A DNA stretch of 64,000 nucleotides, from assembly GCF_030705305.1 (NCBI RefSeq), contig NZ_JAUZEE010000004.1:1-64000 (forward strand), given 5' to 3'. Below, piece after piece: positions 9,411-15,764 of this stretch. The notes under the pieces were generated by a model. The model ran no database searches. It was given only the letters and a program-made list of their open reading frames with translations, and was not told the origin of the DNA. Position numbers and translations under genes: made by a program. Within the stretch, counting starts at the first letter, position 1, and each line of letters opens with the position of its first letter. The DNA is from Leptothrix discophora. Its GTDB lineage: Bacteria; Pseudomonadota; Gammaproteobacteria; Burkholderiales; Burkholderiaceae_C.

Positions 9411-9648
9411 CATGACCCTCCTGGAGTCGTCGTTGTCATGATTCGTATAGCGCGGCGACCCGTTCATGCCCCCGTGCGACGGGGGCCGAACAGGGGGAAC
9501 GAACAGCCGCGCTGCGGCTGGAGCACACCGCCCCCTTCTTCCCGGCTGGACGCCGGGCGGGGGCTTGTCCAGGCTGGACGCCCGGCCATGCGCTCATGAA
9601 TACCGGCGCCCCCACGCCTTCCGTGCCCCGCCTTCAGCGGGCCACTCC

Positions 9649-9737
9649 ACGCGCGGGCTAGAGCTTCAACCCGGCCCGCTGGACGCGGTTGGGCTGCGGT
9701 CAGTGCTTCGCCTGACTTAAATCTCTAGCCCGCGCGT
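9649..9737. repeat. 15-bp perfect inverted repeat with 59-nt spacer
   Basis: ACGCGCGGGCTAGAG at 9649-9663 is matched exactly by its reverse complement at 9723-9737. The spacer contains no ORF and no transposase is nearby, so these are not insertion sequence ends. A large cruciform or an origin/nick-site structure is possible. Confidence 0.6.
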
Positions 9738-10051
9738 ACGGCGGGGCGGGGCTGTGCCCCCACCACGGAACCGCCGCGCTGGGGCGCGGCTGCCGCGACG
9801 GCGACGGGCTGCGCCCTGCCTGCGCCTTCCGAGGCGGCCCCCCCGGCGACGTGCCGACCCTGTGGGCAGGGTGCGGGCTGTCGGGCTGCGGCTGGACGCC
9901 TGGCCCCGCTGTGCCACTGCGCTTCGCTCCGCTGCCGAGCGGCCCCTGACTCCGCCCCCGTGCCTTCGGCACCAGGGCTGCGCGCCCGTTGGCTTGCCTC
10001 AAAAGCCGACCTGCACAGACAGCCTGCGGCAGACAGTGCAGGCTCGTTTCC

Positions 10052-10347
10052 GTGACGCCGTCACAGAAACACAGAGAGGTTCTCGTGGCGATCGCCACGA
10101 GAACCGTAGGAATGCCGGTGGCGTGGCCGTTCCCGTGACGGCGTCACACCGCCACGCCATGTTCTCGTGACGTCAACACTGGTATGCCTCGTCACCCAGC
10201 CCATGGCAGCGTGACTGCGCGCCAGAGGCTCGCTCTAAGAGCCGCCCGCGCTGACAGCCGATGGCAGCGAGCGCGGACCTTTTCCGTGATGGCGTCACGA
10301 GAACCACAGGGATGCCGGTGACAGGGTCGTTTACGTGACGGTGTCAC
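10052..10347. repeat. Family of GTGAC..GTCAC palindromes
   Basis: Four 13-bp elements of the form GTGACG-N-CGTCAC, two of them exact and two with one arm mismatch, lie at 10052-10064, 10135-10147, 10286-10298 and 10335-10347. More GTGAC/GTCAC half-sites surround them. Spacing and sequence conservation suggest binding sites for one dimeric protein, such as an initiator, partition or repressor protein. Confidence 0.65.
10078..10105. repeat. 28-bp perfect palindrome
   Basis: The half-site GGTTCTCGTGGCGA (10078-10091) is followed directly by its exact reverse complement (10092-10105), with no spacer. A partial copy (CGAGAACC) lies at 10298-10305 in the second direct-repeat unit. It is a strong candidate for a protein-binding site or cruciform. 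Confidence 0.7.
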
Positions 10348-10405
10348 ACCGCCACGGCGCGTTTTCGTGACATTTCGTCACGTCAACACTGTCATGCCCC
10401 GTCAC
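10171..10405. repeat. Direct repeat pair, period 210 bp
   Basis: CGTCAACACTG, two variable bases, ATGCC, one variable base and CGTCAC occurs at 10171-10195 and again at 10381-10405. The preceding bases (ATGCCGGTG... then the GTGAC palindrome, then ACACCGCCACG) are also shared, so the two copies sit in diverged units of about 100 bp. This looks like an iteron-like duplication. Confidence 0.55.
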
Positions 10406-10421
10406 GCGCGCTATACCAAGG

Positions 10422-10673
10422 ATGCGAGATAAACACGACCACGTCACCCTTGACCTGCTGCTTGACGTACCAGCACCCCAGCCCTCCTGCGCCACCAAGC
10501 CTACGCTTGGTCGCCCGAGGAAACCAGATGCACTCAGCGACGCAGAGCGCGCCCGGCGCTATCGCGCTCGCAAGAAAGCTCGCCTCGCAGACTTGCAAGA
10601 CGAGAGCAAGCCAGTCAGCTCGAACGTCATTGACCTGACAGCGCTTCCACCTTGGAAGCGCAAGGCGGCTTGA
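10422..10673 (+). CDS. Small basic plasmid/island-type protein, 83 aa
   Basis: Unrecognised family. The middle, GRPRKPDALSDAERARRYRARK, is highly basic and begins with an AT-hook-like GRPRK; the C-terminus ends VIDLTALPPWKRKAA. Such proteins occur on plasmids and integrative elements next to replication or stability regions, and the basic core fits DNA binding. It starts immediately after the palindrome array, so those sites could also be its promoter or operator region. No clear Shine-Dalgarno at usable spacing (only AAGG abutting the ATG). Confidence 0.6.
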   Translation: MRDKHDHVTLDLLLDVPAPQPSCATKPTLGRPRKPDALSDAERARRYRARKKARLADLQDESKPVSSNVIDLTALPPWKRKAA

Positions 10674-10680
10674 GCCGCCT
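10641..10680 (+). terminator. Two adjacent hairpins at the end of the small basic gene
   Basis: GCGCTTCC/GGAAGCGC (8 bp, 5-base loop, 10641-10661) is followed by AGGCGGC/GCCGCCT (7 bp, 4-base loop, 10663-10680), which spans the stop codon. No T-run follows. The fold is clear; terminator action is a guess. Confidence 0.4.
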
Positions 10681-10985
10681 CCGGGTTGTTACCAGGCCCC
10701 CGGGCATCGCTACCGCTGTCGAGGTCCGTCGCGCAATCTGCGATGTGACCTCAATTCATCCCGCCTTCACAGGCCCTGCGGGCACTTCGCGCGCCTCTGC
10801 ACCCGTTCCCCTGCGGGGCTGCGGCTTTGACTGCGCCTATTCCGTCCGTCTGCCTTGCGGCGCATCAACGCAGGCGACGAACTCAGACAACGGCGGCAGC
10901 AATGCCAGCGGGCCCCATGCAACACCCCGGGAAATGCATGGAATCAGGCTCTAAATCTAGACCCCGGCATCAGTGGGAATACGAA
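10674..10985. other. Gap of about 310 bases without a gene
   Basis: No supported coding frame, RNA gene or strong promoter is visible, apart from the end of the hairpin at its left margin. A frame open from 10827 into the next gene lacks a ribosome site and codon character before the ATG at 10986. Confidence 0.5.
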
Positions 10986-11414
10986 ATGCAAGACGAGACT
11001 GCGGACTTGGACGCCATCTTTGGCGAGGCACTGGCCTTCATTCATGGGTACACGCGCGCACAGGCCATCACCGATGGTGTGTTGGTAGACATCACGGAAA
11101 CAGCGCGCGAGGCGGGGTTCCGGTTGCCGGTTGCCATTACCTCAGCGGCATGGGCCAAGACTGTCGCGTGGACCGATGAGGACTCGGCCCGTCAGACGCT
11201 CCAAGACGAATCGGGCCGGTTGTGGGATGTGGTGTGGATGAGCTACGTCGCGGCACGGCGCGCGAGTGGCGGATGCCGCGTGCCGGTTCAGCTCTATGTC
11301 GTACCGAGGGGCGGAGCAGGGAGGCGCCCACGCTTGACTACGTTGCACATGGTCATCGGCCCCGGTGACGAAGGCGAGCCGGTTATCACCCTCATGAACC
11401 CCAACGAAGACTGA
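10986..11414 (+). CDS. DUF6573-like island protein, 142 aa
   Basis: Small soluble protein with the pattern LDAIFGEALAFIHGYTRAQAI, then VDITETAREAGFRLPVAIT, then WAKTVAW, typical of the DUF6573 family common on conjugative and mobilisable elements. Its biochemical role is unknown. ATG 10986 has GGGAA 8 bases upstream, while earlier in-frame codons have none. It is followed 56 bases later by another tiny island gene on the same strand, likely co-transcribed. Confidence 0.75.
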   Translation: MQDETADLDAIFGEALAFIHGYTRAQAITDGVLVDITETAREAGFRLPVAITSAAWAKTVAWTDEDSARQTLQDESGRLWDVVWMSYVAARRASGGCRVPVQLYVVPRGGAGRRPRLTTLHMVIGPGDEGEPVITLMNPNED

Positions 11415-11470
11415 GCGCCACACGCCCGCCCGATCCGGGCGGGCTGACACCACCCATCGAGGAAAAACAA

Positions 11471-11656
11471 ATGCACAACGAACCCGAAGATTTCGGCCCG
11501 GACATCAACCCGGCGACTGGCCTGCCAATGTTGGATGACACCTGGCTCGATGTTGGCGGTAGCCCGTTTGGGACAGATATCCACCAGCCAGCCTACGTAC
11601 CGCAGCCGGCCTGTGACCCCTACTGGCCCCCTGCTGGCGGTGGGGACCCATGGTGA
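11471..11656 (+). CDS. Small acidic hypothetical protein, 61 aa
   Basis: The product is Pro-, Gly- and Asp-rich (INPATGLPMLDDTWLDVGG, ending PYWPPAGGGDPW), with no membrane segment or known motif. GAGGAA lies 7 bases before the ATG, which supports translation. The composition resembles short proteins that sit between replication and regulatory genes of mobile islands; no function can be assigned. Confidence 0.55.
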   Translation: MHNEPEDFGPDINPATGLPMLDDTWLDVGGSPFGTDIHQPAYVPQPACDPYWPPAGGGDPW

Positions 11657-11664
11657 AGAGCCGG

Positions 11665-11991
11665 TCAGTTCAAGCCTTGCAGCCGGGCGAGCTTCCGTTC
11701 AGTGCTGGCACGCAGACTGACTACGGTCTTGTCAGCGCTTGCCGGTGCGCGGCGGATGGGCTCGGGAACTTGGGCGGGGGCCGACTGAGGCTCGGCGGAG
11801 GAATCAGCCTTGAGCCGCTGCGACAGCCACCCGAAGTAGACGTCCGGATGCCAGTAAATCCGGTTGCCCAGCTTGGCAGGTGCGGGAAGGATGCCATCAT
11901 TTATCCAGTTCTCGACCGAGCGGATAGAGATGCCCAGCGAGTCGGCGACGGCCTGCTTGGTCAGCGGGGTGAAGGCGAAAGAAGTGGTCAT
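11665..11991 (-). CDS. Excisionase/AlpA-like HTH regulator
   Basis: A MerR-like winged helix covers residues 8-60: LTKQAVADSLGISIRSVENW, then a wing with KLGNRIYWHPDVYFGWL. The rest is a Pro/Ala-rich, probably disordered tail ending in a basic RKLARLQGLN. Such proteins next to an attachment site direct excision together with the integrase or repress their own promoter. The ATG at 11991 is preferred; upstream in-frame codons lack HTH-family character. It is read leftward from the att-proximal edge, and its upstream region contains repeated CAGTGGCAA sites that are plausible binding targets. Confidence 0.75.
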   Translation of the reverse strand: MTTSFAFTPLTKQAVADSLGISIRSVENWINDGILPAPAKLGNRIYWHPDVYFGWLSQRLKADSSAEPQSAPAQVPEPIRRAPASADKTVVSLRASTERKLARLQGLN

Positions 11992-12096
11992 CACAAGACC
12001 TTGTAGTTGAGGTCTTATGTATAGGCAGAACACACAGGCATGGCGCGCAGCCGACCGCACGACGCTACACACAACGCGCGCCAAGTGGCCGATTTC

Positions 12097-12135
12097 CAGT
12101 GGCAAATCAGTGGCAATTGGGCTGGTTTGCCACTG
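12097..12135. repeat. Three CAGTGGCAA sites, two direct and one inverted
   Basis: CAGTGGCAAA (12097-12106), CAGTGGCAA (12108-12116) and the inverted TTTGCCACTG (12126-12135) lie 100-180 bases inside the island's right end. The direct copies are 11 bp apart, close to one helical turn. They fit integrase arm-type or excisionase sites, or operators of the adjacent HTH gene. A perfect 14-bp palindrome of AGCTGCG follows at 12141-12154. Confidence 0.6.
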
Positions 12136-12233
12136 CGTTTAGCTGCGCGCAGCTACGCGAAGGAAAGCGTAAGTCGTTGATTTACAATAGACACCCCTAC
12201 CCATGGAACAGCGATTTAGGCAGGGACACAATT

Positions 12234-12278
12234 TTCGGGACGTAGAGGCCGGAGGTTCGAATCCTCTCACCCCGACCA
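12234..12278 (+). pseudogene. 3' fragment of tRNA-Pro(CGG), island right attachment site
   Basis: The fragment starts in the anticodon loop, TT-CGG-GA (anticodon 12236-12238). It continues through the 3' anticodon stem strand CGTAG, variable loop AGGCC, a T arm (GGAGG, loop TTCGAAT, CCTCT), acceptor strand CACCCCG, discriminator A and encoded CCA (12276-12278). The upstream bases cannot pair with CGTAG, and no D arm or 5' acceptor exists, so this is not an intact tRNA. A fragment ending in CCA and starting at the anticodon loop is the classic crossover core left by tyrosine integrases. The intact gene should sit left of the window. Confidence 0.9.
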
Positions 12279-12311
12279 GGATTCAGGGATCTGGTATCCC
12301 GAGAGACAAAC

Positions 12312-12341
12312 AAGAGCCGCACATGTTGCGGCTCTTCTCTT
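12312..12341 (+). terminator. Rho-independent terminator of the original tRNA-Pro locus
   Basis: AAGAGCCGC (12312-12320) pairs perfectly with GCGGCTCTT (12328-12336) around a 7-base loop, followed by CTCTTTT. It lies 34 bases after the CCA end, so it probably served the tRNA gene before the island split the locus. Confidence 0.82.
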
Positions 12342-12411
12342 TTGCGCGACGTGTTTCTCGCGCGCATCTGAATCGTCATTCCGCATCGTTCTTCCGACGG
12401 CCCTTCCGCAT

Positions 12412-12987
12412 TCAGGGTCCGATGTGGCGAACCCAGATGCTCGACTTGCCGAGCCAGCGCAGACCCATGTAGCCGTGCAGCACGGCACGCTCGCCTTGCA
12501 GCGTCAGGTCACAGCTGGCCAGCGCGCCCTGCAAGGGACCGGGACGCAGGTCCACGACGGCACCTCCGACCCAGCCGCTGCCAGACGGCTTGAGATCGCG
12601 GATGAATTCGATCTCCGTGTAGCGCTTGCCCCTCAGGTCTCCGACGCAGCGCTCGCACACCGGCTCCAGTTCATGGCCCTGTGCATCCATCGTCTTCACG
12701 ATGCGACCGAACAGGCGGCCATTGCGGCGGTAGATCTGGATGATCGATCGGGTCGGCGTCTCGGCATCCGGGTCAACGGCCAGCCACTGGCCTTCGAGCG
12801 GATCCGGCGCCAGCCGCGTCGACAAGGCGCGCAAGCGGTCGATGTCCTGGGCGCTCGCCTCGTTGCCGAGCAAGGCGCCGGCGAGCCATGCCATCGCCGC
12901 TGCCGACAAGGTAAGCGCCAGCGCCCGCCAGCTGCGGCGCAGTCGCGCAAGACCTCGCCGGTTCGGAGCTCGATGCACCGGCTTCAT
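12412..12987 (-). CDS. DUF2147 family exported protein
   Basis: An N-terminal basic stretch and a hydrophobic segment (ALALTLSAAAMAWLAGALL) form a signal peptide. The mature part has the DUF2147 pattern: GQWLAVDPD, then SIIQIYRRNGRLFGRIV, a CERC pair, a central GKRYTEIEFI strand and an IWVRH end, a lipocalin-like beta-barrel. DUF2147 proteins are periplasmic and of uncertain function. ATG 12987 overlaps the sensor kinase stop by ATGA, so it is the last gene of the two-component operon and may be linked to its signal. A longer start in the kinase gene is unlikely. Confidence 0.85.
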   Translation of the reverse strand: MKPVHRAPNRRGLARLRRSWRALALTLSAAAMAWLAGALLGNEASAQDIDRLRALSTRLAPDPLEGQWLAVDPDAETPTRSIIQIYRRNGRLFGRIVKTMDAQGHELEPVCERCVGDLRGKRYTEIEFIRDLKPSGSGWVGGAVVDLRPGPLQGALASCDLTLQGERAVLHGYMGLRWLGKSSIWVRHIGP

Positions 12988-14966
12988 GGCGTGCTCGTCG
13001 CCACCCAGCTCGCCACCGGCAACCGCAGCTGCACGCACGCACCAGGCGACGCATCGCTGACGCTGCAGCGGCCGCCGATCGCCGCGGCACGTTGGCTCAG
13101 GCCCGGAAGACCCTTGCCGTTGCCTCGCGCGTCAGTGCGGCGACGGCCGCCTTCCGGCCGTTCGATCAGCCCGCGGCCGTTGTCGACCACCTCCAGCACC
13201 AGTTCGTCCGCATCGCAGCTCAACGTCACGTTGAGCTCGCTCGCACCCGCATGCTTGATGCAGTTGGTGACCGCCTCCTGCAGGATGCGCAGCACGTTGA
13301 CGCGCACCTCGGGCGGCAGGTGCAGCGGCTCGCCATCGGCGATGTCGTAGCTGATCTGCAGGCCGCTGCCGTCGAGCTGGCTTTCGAGCTTGAGGCAGTA
13401 GTCGAACACGCAGGACTGGATGTCGCTGTCCTCGTCCTGGTGCGAATAGAGCACCAGCCGCATGTCGTCGATGCAGGCCTGCAGCTGCTGCTCGACCTCC
13501 TCGGGACCCTGGCGGGCTTCGCGCACGCTGAACAGCGTCGTGATCAGGCGCGAGCCGATGCCGTCGTGCACGTCCTGGTAGATGCGGTCTCGCTCGAGCC
13601 TGGCCGCATCGATCTGCGCCAGTCGACGTTGTTCATCGTAGCTGCGGGCCAGCTCGGCCTCGCGCTCGCGCAGCGTGCGGGTCAGGTGCTCGTTGGCATT
13701 CATCACGCCTTCGACACTGCCCTGGTGCTGGACCAGCAGGATGTATCCGACCACCAGCAGCAGCAGCGGCAGGCCCAGGTGGCAAAGGTAGAAGGGCTCG
13801 AAGGCAAGCGAATACCAGTGCCAGGCCGGCAAGGGCGGCACCAGGCTGACCAGAAGGCCCGTCAGCACGCCATAGTCATGGAAGGCCAGAACGATGCAGA
13901 AGATCGACTGCAGCAGCAGCGCACGGGCAGCCCCTTGCCCCGGCCGCAGCGCGACGCGTGCGAGCCGGAAGCTGGCGTAGACGTAGACCATCAGCATGGG
14001 CCCGGTCCACAGCCGGTCGACCGCGTTCTCGACCGCGCTGCCACCAACCGCGTAGACCAGTGGGGCGATCGAGGCGAACCCGATGAAGGCCCGCGTGGCG
14101 CGCCGTCCCATCGGCTGGCCGGCGAAGGACAGCACGAACATCGACATCAGCGTGATCAGGCCGGCCTCGGCGGCATACAGCATGCCGCGCCACAGCCGGT
14201 ACCAGGGCATCGACACGTGCGACCACAGCGCCAGCGTGAAGAGCAGCCCCCACAGCACCATCGCCGCGCCGGCCAGCGCGAAGATGCGCTGGCGCGGCGA
14301 GGCCATCCAGGCGCCGATCATGAACAGGCCGGCCACCAGGCAGAACAGGTTGGACGCGTGCGCCAGCGTGCCGCTCAGGAAGGCCACCACGCCCTCGACG
14401 TGGCTGAGGTCGTCGATGCGGCCGAACAGCGGCGGCGAGATCAGCACATAAGGCTCATGCGTCGACTGCTCGACCCACAGCTCGTCGGGCTGGCCATCCT
14501 GGCGCAGCAGCCGCGTTGGCAAGGGGATCAGCAGCGGTCGATACCAGACATAACGGTCGTTCGCATCCGAGCGCGGCAGGCCGGCGACCCAATGGCCATT
14601 GAGGTAGAAGTCGCCGCCGTTGATGACCTGCGGAAACAGCAGCGCGTGCTGCGGCGGCGCATCGGCGGCCTCCCGCCGGACCGGCCTGCGGCCAGCCTGC
14701 AGGCGTGTGGCCACCGCGCCGTCGAGCACCACGCGATAGGCGATGGTGGCGGCCTTGCGGCGCTCGGCGCGCACGGTGAAATGCGGCAGGTCGACCCGCT
14801 CGCCCGGCCGACCGTAGGCGGCCGCGCCGGCCACATCGGTCGTCAGCTGGGCCGACTTCAGCGTCACCATGTCCGGACCGAGCGCGGTCCACAGCCACGC
14901 CAGCATCGCGACCAGTGACACCGCCACGAGCCATGCTGGCAGGGCCGCGCGCAGGTGCCTAGTCAT
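12984..14966 (-). CDS. NarL-type membrane sensor histidine kinase with 7TM sensor region
   Basis: The protein has one N-terminal membrane segment (about 10-30), a periplasmic beta-rich region (to about 190) and a cluster of membrane helices (about 195-415) resembling 7TMR-DISM receptors. A coiled coil precedes the HisKA_3 dimerisation helix with phospho-acceptor His in QDVHDGIGSRL. The ATPase domain shows LQEAVTNCIKHA (N box), VVDNGRGL (G1) and GKGLPGLSQRA (G2). It should phosphorylate the overlapping upstream response regulator (8-base overlap). The ligand is unknown, possibly a carbohydrate or envelope signal. The position next to a surface-adhesin locus suggests control of surface properties, an inference only. 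Confidence 0.88.
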   Translation of the reverse strand: MTRHLRAALPAWLVAVSLVAMLAWLWTALGPDMVTLKSAQLTTDVAGAAAYGRPGERVDLPHFTVRAERRKAATIAYRVVLDGAVATRLQAGRRPVRREAADAPPQHALLFPQVINGGDFYLNGHWVAGLPRSDANDRYVWYRPLLIPLPTRLLRQDGQPDELWVEQSTHEPYVLISPPLFGRIDDLSHVEGVVAFLSGTLAHASNLFCLVAGLFMIGAWMASPRQRIFALAGAAMVLWGLLFTLALWSHVSMPWYRLWRGMLYAAEAGLITLMSMFVLSFAGQPMGRRATRAFIGFASIAPLVYAVGGSAVENAVDRLWTGPMLMVYVYASFRLARVALRPGQGAARALLLQSIFCIVLAFHDYGVLTGLLVSLVPPLPAWHWYSLAFEPFYLCHLGLPLLLLVVGYILLVQHQGSVEGVMNANEHLTRTLREREAELARSYDEQRRLAQIDAARLERDRIYQDVHDGIGSRLITTLFSVREARQGPEEVEQQLQACIDDMRLVLYSHQDEDSDIQSCVFDYCLKLESQLDGSGLQISYDIADGEPLHLPPEVRVNVLRILQEAVTNCIKHAGASELNVTLSCDADELVLEVVDNGRGLIERPEGGRRRTDARGNGKGLPGLSQRAAAIGGRCSVSDASPGACVQLRLPVASWVATSTP

Positions 14967-15627
14967 CGAGCAGGCCGTTGGTGCGCGCGACGTGAACGGC
15001 CATCGAGCGCGAGCGCACCGACAGCTTGCGGTAGACGCCGCGCAGGTGCTGGTTCACCGTGTGGGTCGAGATCGACAGCCGATCGGCGATGGTCACGATG
15101 GGCAGGCCCTCGGCCAGCAGGCCCAGCACCTCCATCTCGCGCGGCACCAGGCGGTAGCGCGCGACCACCTCGGCCCGATCGACCTCCTGGCGCGGGTCGA
15201 TGGTCTGGCCCGCCATGCCCATCACGAGCACCTTGGCGACCTGCGGACTGACCGGCGAATAGCCGTTGTGCAGGGCCACGATCTTGTCGATCAGCGCCGG
15301 CCCGCGTTCGTCCTTGAGCAGGTAGCCGGTGGCGCCGGCCTTGAGGCTGCGGCTGATGTGCTTGGCATCGCCGAAGGTGCTCAGCACCATGCTCTGGGCT
15401 TGCGGGCAGTTGGCCTTGATGTTGGCGATGACGTCGACGCCGTCGACATCGGGCAGGCCGAGGTCGACGAGGTAGACATCGGCCTGGTCGTCGGCGATCA
15501 GGGCCATGGCCTCGGACTTGTTGCGGGCCGTGCCGGCCAGCACGCAATGGTTCGAACGGATGATCAGGTCTGCCACATGCTGGCTGACCATCGGATCGTC
15601 TTCGATGATGGCGACAGAGATGGACAT
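14959..15627 (-). CDS. LuxR/NarL-family response regulator
   Basis: A receiver domain fills residues 1-120, with the acidic pair IIEDD near the start, the phospho-acceptor Asp in VYLVDLGLPD, and the conserved Ser/Thr and Lys (STFGD, LLKD). The C-terminal GerE-type HTH spans about 155-215 (LVPREMEVLGLLAEGLPIVT, then STHTVNQHLRGVYRKLSV). It is the partner of the adjacent kinase by overlap. The neighbouring convergent-side gene is the large surface protein, whose promoter could be a target. Start ATG is the first in frame, with no competing start. Confidence 0.92.
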   Translation of the reverse strand: MSISVAIIEDDPMVSQHVADLIIRSNHCVLAGTARNKSEAMALIADDQADVYLVDLGLPDVDGVDVIANIKANCPQAQSMVLSTFGDAKHISRSLKAGATGYLLKDERGPALIDKIVALHNGYSPVSPQVAKVLVMGMAGQTIDPRQEVDRAEVVARYRLVPREMEVLGLLAEGLPIVTIADRLSISTHTVNQHLRGVYRKLSVRSRSMAVHVARTNGLLDD

Positions 15628-15764
15628 CGCGGGGCTCGATCAGTGTTGAAGGTCGATCCGATGGGGAACTCTGCGTACGGGACCTCCACCGTCTTGCAGG
15701 GCGATTCGTCCGTTATCGGAGCGGTCGGACATGACTTGAGATCTTCTTGAGCGGCCGCAAGGAC

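Larger units (their letters stand above)
9414..10421. other. Gene-free palindrome-rich region, candidate replication or transfer origin
   Basis: About 1 kb with no convincing gene on either strand. The left half is very GC-rich and holds a 15-bp inverted repeat. The right half holds a 28-bp perfect palindrome, several GTGACG-N-CGTCAC palindromes and two diverged ~100-bp direct repeats. It is flanked by the replication-relaxation gene and a small basic protein. Origin or centromere-like function is inferred from structure and neighbours only. Confidence 0.55.

Noticed and set aside
9649-9737. Inverted repeat as insertion sequence ends
   Set aside because: The 59-base interior cannot encode a transposase, no target-site duplication is seen, and no transposase gene exists in the window.
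10048-10405. CRISPR array
   Set aside because: The repeats are diverged, differ in length and lack uniform spacers; no cas gene is present anywhere in the window.
12182-12278. Intact tRNA gene
   Set aside because: Only the 3' part from the anticodon loop onward is tRNA-like; the 5' anticodon strand, D arm and acceptor 5' strand are missing.
2285-12278. Complete prophage
   Set aside because: No capsid, portal, terminase, tail or lysis genes; the content fits a satellite-like or mobilisable island.
13092-14918. 608-aa + strand frame opposite the sensor kinase
   Set aside because: Antisense shadow; the kinase on the other strand has full HisKA_3 and ATPase motifs.
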